Shown here one piece after another: positions 50,700 to 64,000 of a stretch of 64,000 bases of DNA. Source of the stretch: Alopecurus myosuroides (lineage: Eukaryota; Streptophyta; Magnoliopsida; Poales; Poaceae); assembly GCA_028641055.1 (NCBI GenBank), contig CM054062.1, positions 177,013,664 to 177,077,663 on the forward strand, read 5' to 3'. The first letter of the stretch is position 1. Every line of letters begins with the position of its first letter. A program made the position numbers and the translations under genes. A model generated the notes under the pieces. It had not been told where the DNA came from, searched no databases, and saw nothing but the letters and a program-made list of their open reading frames with translations.

Positions 50700-53600
50700 T
50701 GTCATTATATATGTCCTAGTATCCACCAAAAATAATAAACTTGGAATAAGACAGTTGTGTTGAAAATATGTTCACATAAATGAGCTATCTCCTACGAACA
50801 TTCTATGGTTTGGGGCCAAATGATGGGTGTAATGGCGAAATCCGTGGCATAGTTTGTTTAAATATGCCCATATTCCACACAAACATGCATATTGGAAGCA
50901 CGGACAATGTTCCCGAAGAAAGTTTTCCTTTTCATTGAATAAAAAAAACCATTTTCCATTCTCCGAGTGTGAACAATGGCTTTTTTTGTGAAGCACCAAC
51001 CACAAATATGTTGCAAAACCTGGGAGCTGCATTTTTTGAAAATACTAGATCATGTTATATGCACAAATAACCAATTATTTTCCTCTGAAAAGGTTTTCAT
51101 CCACCACTTTTGAAAAACACAAGTTTCTGCCGATTCAGTTGGAGATGGGTCAAATTTGAACTACAGGTGCCTCGTAGATTGCTCATGATTTTTGGAAAAC
51201 ATCATTTTTAGGTACACAACTACCTATTTCATCAGAGATACACCAAGAGTTTCTCAATATTCAAGCCCTAGCTACGAACGGTCATGCCCGGCGTCTTGAT
51301 TTTTTCATGAAACCGACTTAGAAAATTCCAGAAAATTTTAAAAACCCCAAAATGATGCAAGACCTTTGCGTGGTGTCATTATATATGTCCTAGAACCACC
51401 AAAAATAATAAACTTGGAATACGACAGTTGTGTTGAAAATATGTTCACATAAATGAGCTATCTCCTACGAACATTCTAGGGTTTCAGGCCAAATGACGGG
51501 TGTAATGGCCAAATCCGTCGCATTGTTTGTTTAAATATGCCCATATTCCACACAAAAAAGCATATTGGAAGCACGTACAATGTTCCCGAAAAAAGTTTTC
51601 CTTTTCATTGAATAAAAAATCAATTTTCCATTCTCCGAGTGTGAAAAATGGCTTTTTTTGTGAAGCACCAACCACAAATATGTTGCAAAACGTGGGAGCT
51701 ACATTTTTTGAAAATACTAGACCATGTTATATGCACAAATAACCAATTATTTTCCTCTGAAAAGCTTTTCATCCACCTCTTTTGAAAAACACAAGTTTCT
51801 GCCGATTCAGATGGAAATGGGTCAAATTTGAACTACAGGTGCCTCGTAGTTTCTCATGATTTTTGGAAAAAATAATTTTTAGGTACACAACTACCTATTT
51901 CATCAGAGATACACCAAGAGTTTCTCAACATTCAATCCCTAGCTACGAACGGTCATGCCCGGCGTCTTGACTTTTTCATGAAACCGACTTAGCAAATTCC
52001 AGAAAATTATAAACCCCCAAAATGATGCAAGACCTTCACGTGGTGTCATTATATATGTCCTAGTATCCACCAAAAATAATAAACTTGGAATAAGACAGTT
52101 GTGTTGAAAATATGTTCACATAAATGAGCTATCTCCTACGAATATTCTATGGGTTCGGGCCAAATGACGGGTGTAATGGCCAAATCCATGGCATAGTTTG
52201 TTTAAATATGCCCATATTCCACACAAACATGCATATTGGAAGCACGGACAATGTTCCCGAAGAAAGTTTTCCTTTTCATTGAATAAAAAAACCATTTTCC
52301 ATTCTCCAAGTGTGAAAAATGGCTTTTTTGTGAAGCACCAACAACAAATATGTTGCAAAACCTAGGAGCTGCATTTTTTGAAAATACTAGACCATGTTAT
52401 ATGCACAAATAACCAATTATTTTCCCGTGAAAAGGTTTTCATCCACCTCTTTTGAAAAACACAAGTTTCTGCCGATTCAGATGGAATCGGGTCATATTTG
52501 AACTTCAGGTGCCTCGTAGTTTGCTCATGATTTTCGGAAAAAATAATTTTTAGGTACACAACTACCTATTTCATCAGAGAAACACCAAGATTTTCTCAAT
52601 ATTCAAGCCCTAGCTACGACGGTCATGCCCGGCGTCTTGACTTTTTCATAAAACCGACTTAAAAAATTCCAGAACATTTAAAAAACCCCAAAACGACGCA
52701 AGACCTTCGCGTGGTGTCATTATATATGTCCTAGTATCCACCAAAAATAATAAAACTGGAATAAGACAGTTGTGTTGAAAATATGTTCACATAAATGAGC
52801 TATCTCCTACGAACATTCTATTGTTTCGGGCCAAATGATGGGTGTAATGGCCGAATCTGTGGCATAGTTTGTTTAAATATGCCCATATTCCACACAAACA
52901 TGCATATTGGAAGCACGTACAATGTTCGCGAAGAAAGTTTTCCTTTTCAACGAATAAATAAACCACTTTCTATTCTCCGAATGTGAAAAATGGCTTTTTT
53001 TGTGAAGCACCAACCACAAATATGTTGCAAAAACTGGGAGGTGCATTTTTTGAAAATACTAGACCATGTTATATGCACAAATAACCAATTATTTTCCTCT
53101 GAAAAGGTTTTCATCCACCTCTTTTGTAAAACACAAGTTTCTGCCGATTCAGATGGAAACGGGTCAAATTTGAACTACAGGTGCCTCGTAGTTTTCTCAT
53201 GATTTTTGGAAAAAATCATTTTTAGGTACACAACTACCTATTTCATCAGAGATACACCAAGAGTTTCTCAATATTCAAGCCCTAGCTACGAACGGTCATG
53301 CCCGACGTCTTGACTTTTTCATGAAACCGACTTAGAAAATTCCAGAAAATTTAAAAAACCCCAAATGATGCAAGACCTTCGCGTGGTGTCATAATATATG
53401 TCCTAGTATCCATCAAAAATAATAAACTTGGAATACGACAGTTGTGTTGAAAATATGTTCACATAAATGAGCTATCTCCTACGAACATTCTAGGGTTTCG
53501 GGCCAAATGACGGGTGTAATGGCCAAATCCGTGGCATAGTTTGTTTAAATATGCCCATATTCCACACAAACATGCATATTGGAAGCACGTACAATGTTCC

Positions 53601-56600
53601 CGAAGAAAGTTTTCCTTTTCATTGAATAAAAAACCATTTTCCATTCCCCAAGTGTGAAAAATGGCTTTTTTGTGAAGCACCAACCACAAATATGTTGCAA
53701 AACCTGGGAGCTGCATTTTTTTGAAAATACAAGACCATGTTATATGCACAAATAACCAAATATTTTCCTCTGAAAAGATTTTCATCCACCTCTTTTGAAA
53801 AACACAAGTTTCTGCCGATTTAGATGGAAACGGATCAAATTTGAACTACAGGTGCCTCGTAGTTTGCTCATGATTTTTGGAAAAAATCATTTTTAGGTAC
53901 ACAGCTGCCTATTTCATCAGAGATACACCAAGAGTTTCTCAATATTCAAGCCCTAGCTACGAACGGTCATGCCCGGCGTCTTGACTTTTTCATGAAACCG
54001 ACTTAGCAAATTCCAGAAAATTTATAAACCCCCAAAATGATGCAAGACCTTCACGTGGTGTCATTATATATGTCCTAGTATCCACCAAAAATAATAAACT
54101 TGGAATAAGACAGTTGTGTTGAAAATATGTTCACATAAATGAGCTATCTCCTACGAACATTCTATGGTTTGGGGCCAAATGACGGGTGTAATGGCGAAAT
54201 CCGTGGCATAGTTTGTTTAAATATGCCCATATTCCACACAAACATGCATATTGGAAGCACGGACAATGTTCCCGAAGAAAGTTTTCCTTTTCATTGAATA
54301 AAAAAACCATTTTCCATTCTCCGAGTGTGAACAATGGCTTTTTTTGTGAAGCACCAACCACAAATATGTTGCAAAACCTGGGAGCTGCATTTTTTGAAAA
54401 TACTAGATCATGTTATATGCACAAATAACCAATTATTTTCCTCTGAAAAGGTTTTCATCCACCACTTTTGAAAAACACAAGTTTCTGCCGATTCAGTTGG
54501 AGATGGGTCAAATTTGAACTACAGGTGCCTCGTAGATTGCTCATGATTTTTGGAAAACATCATTTTTAGGTACACAACTACCTATTTCATCAGAGATACA
54601 CCAAGAGTTTCTCAATATTCAAGCCCTAGCTACGAACGGTCATGCCCGGCGTCTTGATTTTTTCATGAAACCGACTTAGAAAATTCCAGAAAATTTTAAA
54701 AACCCCAAAATGATGCAAGACCTTTGCGTGGTGTCATTATATATGTCCTAGAACCACCAAAAATAATAAACTTGGAATACGACAGTTGTGTTGAAAATAT
54801 GTTCACATAAATGAGCTATCTCCTACGAACATTCTAGGGTTTCAGGCCAAATGACGGGTGTAATGGCCAAATCCGTCGCATTGTTTGTTTAAATATGCCC
54901 ATATTCCACACAAAAAAGCATATTGGAAGCACGTACAATGTTCCCGAAAAAAGTTTTCCTTTTCATTGAATAAAAAATCAATTTTCCATTCTCCGAGTGT
55001 GAAAAATGGCTTTTTTTGTGAAGCACCAACCACAAATATGTTGCAAAACGTGGGAGCTACATTTTTTGAAAATACTAGACCATGTTATATGCACAAATAA
55101 CCAATTATTTTCCTCTGAAAAGCTTTTCATCCACCTCTTTTGAAAAACACAAGTTTCTGCCGATTCAGATGGAAATGGGTCAAATTTGAACTACAGGTGC
55201 CTCGTAGTTTCTCATGATTTTTGGAAAAAATAATTTTTAGGTACACAACTACCTATTTCATCAGAGATACACCAAGAGTTTCTCAACATTCAATCCCTAG
55301 CTACGAACGGTCATGCCCGGCGTCTTGACTTTTTCATGAAACCGACTTAGCAAATTCCAGAAAATTATAAACCCCCAAAATGATGCAAGACCTTCACGTG
55401 GTGTCATTATATATGTCCTAGTATCCACCAAAAATAATAAACTTGGAATAAGACAGTTGTGTTGAAAATATGTTCACATAAATGAGCTATCTCCTACGAA
55501 TATTCTATGGGTTCGGGCCAAATGACGGGTGTAATGGCCAAATCCATGGCATAGTTTGTTTAAATATGCCCATATTCCACACAAACATGCATATTGGAAG
55601 CACGGACAATGTTCCCGAAGAAAGTTTTCCTTTTCATTGAATAAAAAAACCATTTTCCATTCTCCAAGTGTGAAAAATGGCTTTTTTGTGAAGCACCAAC
55701 AACAAATATGTTGCAAAACCTAGGAGCTGCATTTTTTGAAAATACTAGACCATGTTATATGCACAAATAACCAATTATTTTCCCGTGAAAAGGTTTTCAT
55801 CCACCTCTTTTGAAAAACACAAGTTTCTGCCGATTCAGATGGAATCGGGTCATATTTGAACTTCAGGTGCCTCGTAGTTTGCTCATGATTTTCGGAAAAA
55901 ATAATTTTTAGGTACACAACTACCTATTTCATCAGAGAAACACCAAGATTTTCTCAATATTCAAGCCCTAGCTACGACGGTCATGCCCGGCGTCTTGACT
56001 TTTTCATAAAACCGACTTAAAAAATTCCAGAACATTTAAAAAACCCCAAAACGACGCAAGACCTTCGCGTGGTGTCATTATATATGTCCTAGTATCCACC
56101 AAAAATAATAAAACTGGAATAAGACAGTTGTGTTGAAAATATGTTCACATAAATGAGCTATCTCCTACGAACATTCTATTGTTTCGGGCCAAATGATGGG
56201 TGTAATGGCCGAATCTGTGGCATAGTTTGTTTAAATATGCCCATATTCCACACAAACATGCATATTGGAAGCACGTACAATGTTCGCGAAGAAAGTTTTC
56301 CTTTTCAACGAATAAATAAACCACTTTCTATTCTCCGAATGTGAAAAATGGCTTTTTTTGTGAAGCACCAACCACAAATATGTTGCAAAAACTGGGAGGT
56401 GCATTTTTTGAAAATACTAGACCATGTTATATGCACAAATAACCAATTATTTTCCTCTGAAAAGGTTTTCATCCACCTCTTTTGTAAAACACAAGTTTCT
56501 GCCGATTCAGATGGAAACGGGTCAAATTTGAACTACAGGTGCCTCGTAGTTTTCTCATGATTTTTGGAAAAAATCATTTTTAGGTACACAACTACCTATT

Positions 56601-57361
56601 TCATCAGAGATACACCAAGAGTTTCTCAATATTCAAGCCCTAGCTACGAACGGTCATGCCCGACGTCTTGACTTTTTCATGAAACCGACTTAGAAAATTC
56701 CAGAAAATTTAAAAAACCCCAAATGATGCAAGACCTTCGCGTGGTGTCATAATATATGTCCTAGTATCCATCAAAAATAATAAACTTGGAATACGACAGT
56801 TGTGTTGAAAATATGTTCACATAAATGAGCTATCTCCTACGAACATTCTAGGGTTTCGGGCCAAATGACGGGTGTAATGGCCAAATCCGTGGCATAGTTT
56901 GTTTAAATATGCCCATATTCCACACAAACATGCATATTGGAAGCACGTACAATGTTCCCGAAGAAAGTTTTCCTTTTCATTGAATAAAAAACCATTTTCC
57001 ATTCCCCAAGTGTGAAAAATGGCTTTTTTGTGAAGCACCAACCACAAATATGTTGCAAAACCTGGGAGCTGCATTTTTTTGAAAATACAAGACCATGTTA
57101 TATGCACAAATAACCAAATATTTTCCTCTGAAAAGATTTTCATCCACCTCTTTTGAAAAACACAAGTTTCTGCCGATTTAGATGGAAACGGATCAAATTT
57201 GAACTACAGGTGCCTCGTAGTTTGCTCATGATTTTTGGAAAAAATCATTTTTAGGTACACAGCTGCCTATTTCATCAGAGATACACCAAGAGTTTCTCAA
57301 TATTCAAGCCCTAGCTACGAACGGTCATGCCCGGCGTCTTGACTTTTTCATGAAACCGACT
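50700..57361. repeat. Five-monomer tandem duplication (offset 3358 bp)
   Basis: About 50700-54003 is repeated at about 54060-57361 with a constant 3358-bp offset (five monomers). Private variants recur in phase: GTCCTAGAACCACC (51386 and 54746), CCGTCGCATTG (51517 and 54875), TGTTCGCGAAG (52923 and 56281), AACGAATAAATAAACC (52949 and 56307) and ACAGCTGCC (53901 and 57259). I saw only a few differences, near the left end (GATGGG against GACGGG at 50823/54181, and one A in a run at 50941). Both copies diverge from each other right after ACTTAG at 54003/57361. One recent unequal exchange in register is the simplest origin. A collapsed or duplicated assembly is the alternative. Confidence 0.88.
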
Positions 57362-59507
57362 TAGAAAATTTCAGAAAATTTAAAAAACCCCAAAATGATG
57401 CAAGACCTTCGCGTGGTGTCATTATATATGTCCTAGTATCCACCAAAAATAATAAACTTGGAATACGACAATTGTGTTGAAAATATGTTCACATAAATGA
57501 GCTATCTCCTACGAACATTCTATTGTTTCGGGCCAAATGACGGGTGTAATGGCCAAATCCGCGGCATAGTTTGTTTAAATATGCCCATATTCCACAAAAC
57601 ATGCATATTGGAAGCACGGACAATGTTCCCGAAGAAAGTTTTCCTTTTCATTGAATAAAAAAACCATTTTCCATTCTCTAAATGTAAAAAATGGCTTTTT
57701 TTGTGAAGCACCAACCACAAATATGTTGCAAAACCTGGGAGCTGCATTTTTTGAAAATACTAGATCATGTTATATGCACAAATAACCAATTATTTTCCTC
57801 TGAAAAGGTTTTCATCCACCACTTTTGAAAAACACAAGTTTCTGCCGATTCAGCCGGAAACGGGTCAAATTTGAACTACAGGAGCCTCGTAGTTTGCTCA
57901 TGATTTTTGGAAAAAAATCATTTTTAGGTACACAACTACCTATTTCATTAGAGATACACCAAGAGTTTATCAATATTCAAGCCCTAGCTACGAACGGTCA
58001 TGCCCGGCGTCTTGACTTTTTCATGAAACCGACTTAGGAAATTCCAGAAAATTTAAAAAACCCCAAAATGATGCAAGACCTTCGCGTGGTGTCATTATAT
58101 ATGTCCTAGTATCCACCAAAAATAATAAACTTGGAATACGACAGTTGTGTTGAAAATATGTTCACATAAATGAGCTATCTCCTACGAACATTCTAGGGTT
58201 TCGGGCCAAATGATGGGTGTAATGGCCAAATCCGCGGCATAGTTTGTTTAAATATGCCCATATTCCACAAAACATGCATATTGGAAGCACGGACAATGTT
58301 CCCGAAGAAAGTTTTCCTTTTCATTGAATAAAAAAACCATTTTCCATTCTCCGAGTGTAAAAAATGGCTTTTTTTGTGAAGCACCAACCACAAATATGTT
58401 GCAAAACCTGGGAGCTGCATTTTTTGAAAATACTAGACCATGTTATATGCACAAATAACCAATTATTTTCCTCTGAAAAGGTTTTCATCCACCTCTTTTG
58501 AAAAACACAAGTTTCTGCCGATTCAGGTGGAAACGGGTTAAATTTGAACTACAGGTGCCTCGTAGTTTGCTCATGATTTTTGGAAAAAATCATTTTTAGG
58601 TACAGAACTACCTATTTCATCAGGGATACACCAAGAGTTTCTCAATATTCAAGCCCTAGCTACGAACGGTCATGCCCAGCGTCTTGACTTTTTGATGAAA
58701 CCGACTTAGAAAATTCCAGAAAATTTAAAAAACCCCAAAATGAAGCAAGACCTTCGTGTGGTGTCATTATATATGTCCTAGTATCCACCAAAAATAATAA
58801 ACTTGGAATAAGAGAGTTGTGTTGAAAATATGTTCACATAAATGAGCTATCTCCTACGAACATTCTATGGTTTCGGGCCAAATGACGGGTGTAATGGCCA
58901 AATCAGTGGCATAGTTTGTTTAAATATGCCCATATTCCACAAAAACATGCATATTGGAAGCACGGACAATGTTCCCGAAGAAAGTTTTCCTTTTCATTGA
59001 ATAAAAAACCATTTTTCATTCTCCGAGTGTGAAAAATGGCTTTTTTTGTGAAGCACCAACCACAAATATGTTGCAAAACCTGGGAGCTGCATTTTTTGAA
59101 AATACTAGACCATGTTATATGCACAAATAACCAATTATTTTCCTCTGAAAAGGTTTTCATCCACCTCTTTTGGAAAACACAAGTTTCTCCCGATTTAGGT
59201 GGAAACGGGTCAAATTTGAACTACAGGTGCCTCGTAGTTTGCTCATGATTTTTGGAAAAAAATCATTTTTAGGTACACAACTACCTATTTCATCAGAGAT
59301 ACACCAAGAGTTTCTCAATATTCAAGCCCTAGCTACGAATGGTCATGCCCGGCGTCTTGACTTTTTCATGAAACCGACTTAGAAAATTCCAGAAAATTTA
59401 AAAAACCCCCAAAATGATGCAAGACCTTCGCGTGGTGTCGTTATATATGTCCTAGTATCCACAAAAAATAATAAACTTGGAATACGACAATTGTGTTGAA
59501 AATATGT

Positions 59508-62500
59508 TCACATAAATGAGCTATCTCCTGCGAACATACTAGGGTTTCGGGCCAAATGACGGGTGTAATGGCCAAATCCATGGCATAGTTTGTTTAAATA
59601 TGCCCATATTCAACACAAACATGCATATTGGAAGCACAAACAATGTTCCCGAAGAAAGTTTTCCCTTTCATTGAATAAAAAAACCATTTTCCATTCTCCG
59701 AGTGTGAAAAATGGCTTTTTGTGAAGCATCAACCAGAAATATGTTGCAAAACCTGGGAGCTGCATTTTTTGAAAATACTAGACCATGTTATATGCAAAAA
59801 TAACCAATTATTTTCCTTTGAAAAGGTTTTCATCCACCTCTTTTGAAAAACACAAGTTTCTGCCGATTCAGATGGAAACGGGTCAAATTTGAACTACATG
59901 TGCCTCGTAGTTTGCTCATGATTTTTGGAAAAAAATCATTTTTAGGTACACAACTACCTATTTCATCAGAGATACACCAAGAGTTTCTCAATATTCAAGC
60001 CCTAGCTACGAACGGTCATGCCCGACGTCTTGACTTTTTCATGATACCGACTTAGAAAATTCCAGAAATTTTAAAAAACCCCAAAATGATGCAAGACCTC
60101 CGCGTGGTGTCATTATATATGTCCTAGTATCCACCAAAAATAATAAACTTGGAATACGACATTTGTGTTGAAAATATGTTCACATAAATGAGCTATCTCC
60201 TACGAACATTCTATGGTTTGGGGCCAAATGACGGGTGTAATGGCCAAATCCATGGCATAGTTTGTTTTAATATGCCCATATTCCACACAAACATGCATAT
60301 TGGAAGCACGGGCAATGTTCCCGAAGAAAGTTTTCCTTTTCATTGAATAAAAAAACCATTTTCCATTCTCCGAGTGTGAAAAATGGCCTTTTTTGTGAAG
60401 CATCAACCACAAATATGTTGCAAAACCTGGGAGGTGCATTTTTTAAAAATACTAGACCATGTTATATGCACAAATAACCAATTATTTTCCTATGAAAAGG
60501 TTTTCATCCACCTCTTTTGAAAAACACAAGTTTCTGCCGATTTAGGTGGAAACGGGTCAAATTTGAACTACACTTGCCTCGTAGTTTGGTCATGATTTTT
60601 GGAAAAAATCATTTTTAGGTACACAGCTACCTATTTCATCACAGATACACCATGAGTTTCTAAATATTCAAGCCCTAGCTACGAACGGTCATGCCCGGCG
60701 TCTTGACTTTTTCATGAAATCGACTTAGAAAATTCCAGAAAATTTAAAAAACCCCAAAATGATGCAAGACCTTCGCGTGGTGTCATTATATATGTCCTAG
60801 TATCCACCAAAAATAATAAACTTGGAATACGACAGTTGTGTTGAAAATATGTTCACGTAGATGAGCTATCTCCTACGAACATTCTAGGGTTTCGGGCCAA
60901 ATGACAGGTGTAATGGCCAAATCCATGGCATAGTTTGTTTAAATATGCCCATATTCCGCACAAACATGCATATTGGAAGCACGGACAATGTTCCCAAAGA
61001 AAGTTTTCCTTTTCATTGAATAAAAAACCATTTTCCATTCTCCGAGTGTGAAAAATGGCTTTTTTGTGAAGCATCAACCACAAATATGTTGCAAAACCTG
61101 GGAGCTGTATTTTTTGAAAATACTAGACCATGTTATATGCACAAATAACCAATTATTTTCCTCTGAAAAGGTTTTCATCCACCTCTTTTAAAAAACACAA
61201 GTTTCTGCGGATTCAGGTGGAAACGGGTCAAATTTGAACTACAGGTGCCTCCTAGTTTGCTCATGATTTTTGGAAAAAATCATTTTTAGGTACACAACTA
61301 CCTATTTCATCAGAGATACACCAAGAGTTTCTCAATATTCAAGCCCTAGTTACGAACGGTCATGCCCGGCGTCTTGACTTTTTCTTGAAACCGACTTAGA
61401 AAATTCCAGAAATTTTAAAAAACCCCAAAATGATGCAAGACCTCCGCGTGGTGTCGTTATATATGTCCTAGTATCCACAAAAAAATAATAAACTTGGAAT
61501 ACGACAGTTGTGTTGAAAATATGTTCACATAAATGAGCTATCTCCTACGAACATTCTATGGTTTCGGGACAAATGACGGGTGTAATGGCCAAATCCGTGG
61601 CATAGTTTGTTTAAAGATGCCCATATTCCGCACAAACATGCATATTGAAAGCACGGACAATGTTTCCGAAGAAAGTTTTCCTTTTCATTGAATAAAAAAA
61701 CCATTTTCCATTCTCCGAGTGTGAAAAATGGCTTTTTGTGAAGCATCAACCACAAATATGTTGCAAAACCCGGGAGCTGCATTTTTTGAAAATACTAGAC
61801 CATGTTATATGCACAAATAACCAATTATTTTCCTCTGAAAAGATTTTCATCCACCTCTTTTGAAAAACACAAGTTTCTGCCGATTTAGGTGGAAACGGGT
61901 CAAATTTAAACTAGAGGTGCCTCGTAGTTTGCTCATGATTTTTGGAAAAAATCATTTTTAGGTACACAACTACCTATTTCATCAGAGATACACCAAGAGT
62001 TTCTCAATATTCAAGCCCTAGCTACGAACGGTCATGCTCGGCGTCTTGACTTTTTCATGAAACCGACTTAGAAAATTCCAGAAAATTTAAAAAAACCCCA
62101 AAATGATGCAAGACCTTCGCGTGGTGTCGTTATATATGTCCTAGTATCCACAAAAAATAATAAACTTGGAATACGACAGTTGTGTTGAAAATATGTTCAC
62201 ATAAATGAGCTATCTCCTACGAACATTCTAGGGTTTCGGGCCAAATGACGGGTGTAATGGCCAAATCCGTGGCATAGTTTGTTTAAATATGCCCATATTC
62301 CACACAAACATGCATATTGGAAGCACGGACAATGTTCCCGAAGAAATTTTCCTTTTCATTGAATAAAAAAAAACCATTTTCCATTCTCCGAGTGTGAAAA
62401 ATTACTTTTTTTGTGAAGCATCAACCACAAATATGTTGCAAAACCTGGGAGCTGCATTTTTTGAAAATACTAGATCATGTTATATGCACAAATAACCAAT

Positions 62501-64000
62501 TATTTTCCTCTGAAAAGGTTTTCATCCACTTCTTTTGGAAAACACAAGTTTCTGCCGATTCAGGTGGAAATGGGTCAAATTTGAACTACAGGTGCCTCGT
62601 AGTTTGCTCATGATTTTTGGAAAAAATCATTTTTAGGTACACAACTACCTATTTCATCATAGATACACCAAGAGTTTCTCAATGGTCAAGCCTTAGCTAC
62701 GAACGGTCATGCCCGGCGTCTCGACTTTTTCATGAAACCGACTTAGAAAATTCCAGAAAACTTAAAAAACCCCAAAATGATGCAAGACCTTCGCGTGGTA
62801 TCATCATATATGTCCTAGTATCCACCAAAAGTAATAAACTTGGAATACGACAGTTGTGTTGAAAATATGTTCACGTAAATGAGCTATCTCCTACGAACAT
62901 TCTAGGGTTTCGGCCCAAATGACGGGTGTAATGGCCAAATCCATGGCATAGTTTGTTTAAATATGCCCATATTCCGCACAAACATGCATATTGGAAGCAC
63001 GGACAATGTTTCCAAAGAAAGTTTTCCTTTTCATTGAATAAAAAACCATTTTCCATTCTCCGAGTGTGAAAAATGGCTTTTTTTGTGAAGCATCAACCAC
63101 AAATATGTTGCAAAACCTGGGAGCTGTATTTTTCGAAAATACTAGACCATGTTATATGCACAAATAACCAATTATTTTCCTCTGGAAAGGTTTTCATCCA
63201 CCTCTTTTAAAAAACACAAGTTTCTGCTGATTCAGGTGGAAACGGGTCAAATTTGAACTACAGGTGCCGCCTAGTTTGCTCATGATTTTTGGAAAAAATC
63301 ATTTTTAGGTACACAACTACCTATTTCATCATAGATACACCAAGAGTTTCTCAATGTTCAAGCCTTAGCTACGAACGGTCATGCCCGGCGTCTCGACTTT
63401 TTCATGAAACCGACTTAGAAAATTCCAGAAAACTTTAAAAAGCCCAAAATGATGCAAGACCTTCGCGCGGTATCATTATATATGTCCTAGTATCCACCAA
63501 AAATAATAAACTTGGAATACGACAGTTGTGTTGAAAATATGTTCACATAAATGAGCCATCTCCTACGAACATTCTAGGGTTTCGGGCCAAATGAGGGGTG
63601 TAATGGCCAAATCCATGGCATAGTTTGTTTAAATATGCCCATATTCCACACAAACATGCATATTGGAAGCACGGACAATGTTCCCGAAGAAAGTTTTCCT
63701 TTTCATTGAATAAAAAAGCAATTTTCCATTCTCCGAGTGTGAAAAATGGCTTTTTGTGAAGCATCAACCAGAAATATGTTGCAAAACCTGGGAGCTGCAT
63801 TTTTTGAAAATACTAGACCATGTTATATGCAAAAATAACCAATTATTTTCCTCTGAAAAGGTTTTCATCCACCTCTTTTGAAAAACACAAGTTTCTGCCG
63901 ATTCAGCTGGAAACGGGTCAGATTTAAACTACAGGTGTCTCGTAGTTTGCTCATGATTTTTGGAAAAAATCATTTTTAGGTACAAAACTACCTATTTAAG
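59508..64000. repeat. Satellite subfamily with three-monomer periodicity
   Basis: In this right-hand stretch monomers three apart resemble each other more than neighbours do. The copies at 60853 and 62871 (2018 bp apart) share GTTCACGTA, ATCCATGGCATAG, CCGCACAAACATG and CCAAAGAAAG. The copies at 59508 and 63543 (six monomers apart) share GCATCAACCAGAAATATG and ATATGCAAAAATAACC. The copies are clearly diverged, so this looks like an older higher-order unit than the 15-19 kb and 50-57 kb duplications. Confidence 0.65.

Larger units (their letters stand above)
46803..64000. repeat. 672-bp satellite array, block E
   Basis: About 25.6 monomers. Phase markers lie at 47409, 48082, 48757, 49429, 50099, 50772, 51445, 52116, 52787, 53459, 54131, 54803, 55474, 56145, 56817, 57489, 58162, 58834, 59508, 60180, 60853, 61525, 62197, 62871 and 63543. 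Spacing is 669-675 bp. The block contains the five-monomer duplication (separate entry). Adjacent monomers at 57.5 and 58.2 kb share the private variants CCGCGGCATAG and CCACAAAACATGC. From about 59.7 kb to the edge the monomers carry GAAGCATCAACC instead of GAAGCACCAACC and form a local subfamily. The block runs off the right edge, so the array continues. Confidence 0.95.

Overview
The window comes from a large, repeat-rich plant genome, most likely a cool-season grass (wheat, barley, rye, oat group). That inference rests on the retrotransposon lineages: a BARE/Angela-type copia element, a SIRE/Maximus-type copia LTR and Tekay/Del-type gypsy LTRs. I found no host protein gene, no canonical tRNA or rRNA gene and no CRISPR array. 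Everything present is one long satellite array and the elements that have jumped into it.

About 38 kb is a head-to-tail tandem array of a monomer of about 672 bp, roughly 56 copies, all in one orientation. Four insertions split it into five blocks (1-3416, 4878-7119, 11429-23817, 33470-36176, 46803-64000). Removing each insertion plus one copy of its 5-bp target duplication restores the monomer phase, so the blocks were once continuous. The array has recent higher-order structure: a three-monomer block of 2024 bp duplicated in tandem (about 15.1-19.2 kb), a five-monomer block of 3358 bp duplicated in tandem (about 50.7-57.4 kb), and weaker three- and four-monomer periodicities elsewhere.

The insertions are as follows. 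(1) 3417-4877 is a solo LTR of a SIRE-type copia element on the minus strand, with target duplication CAACC. (2) 7120-11428 is a 4.3-kb solo LTR of a Tekay-type gypsy element, with target duplication ACAAC. (3) 23818-33469 is a full Tekay-type element with two 4.4-kb LTRs around only 823 bp of internal sequence. It keeps an initiator-tRNA-Met primer site, a purine tract and a scrap of pol in which the start of reverse transcriptase is joined to the integrase C-terminus. (4) 36177-46802 is a BARE/Angela-type copia element on the minus strand with 1.64-kb LTRs, primer site, purine tract, a TATA box in each LTR and a decayed pol. A non-autonomous Helitron (about 42243-44475) sits inside it, probably with a captured gene fragment.

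The elements cannot make a full set of proteins by themselves. The Tekay-type element could move only with proteins supplied by intact relatives, and the copia element appears dead. The array itself changes by unequal exchange, which produces the multi-monomer duplications, and by small deletions at short direct repeats and hairpins. The many 60-110-residue reading frames on both strands are by-products of satellite and LTR sequence, not genes. Family names are from memory of conserved termini and motifs and were not checked against a repeat library.
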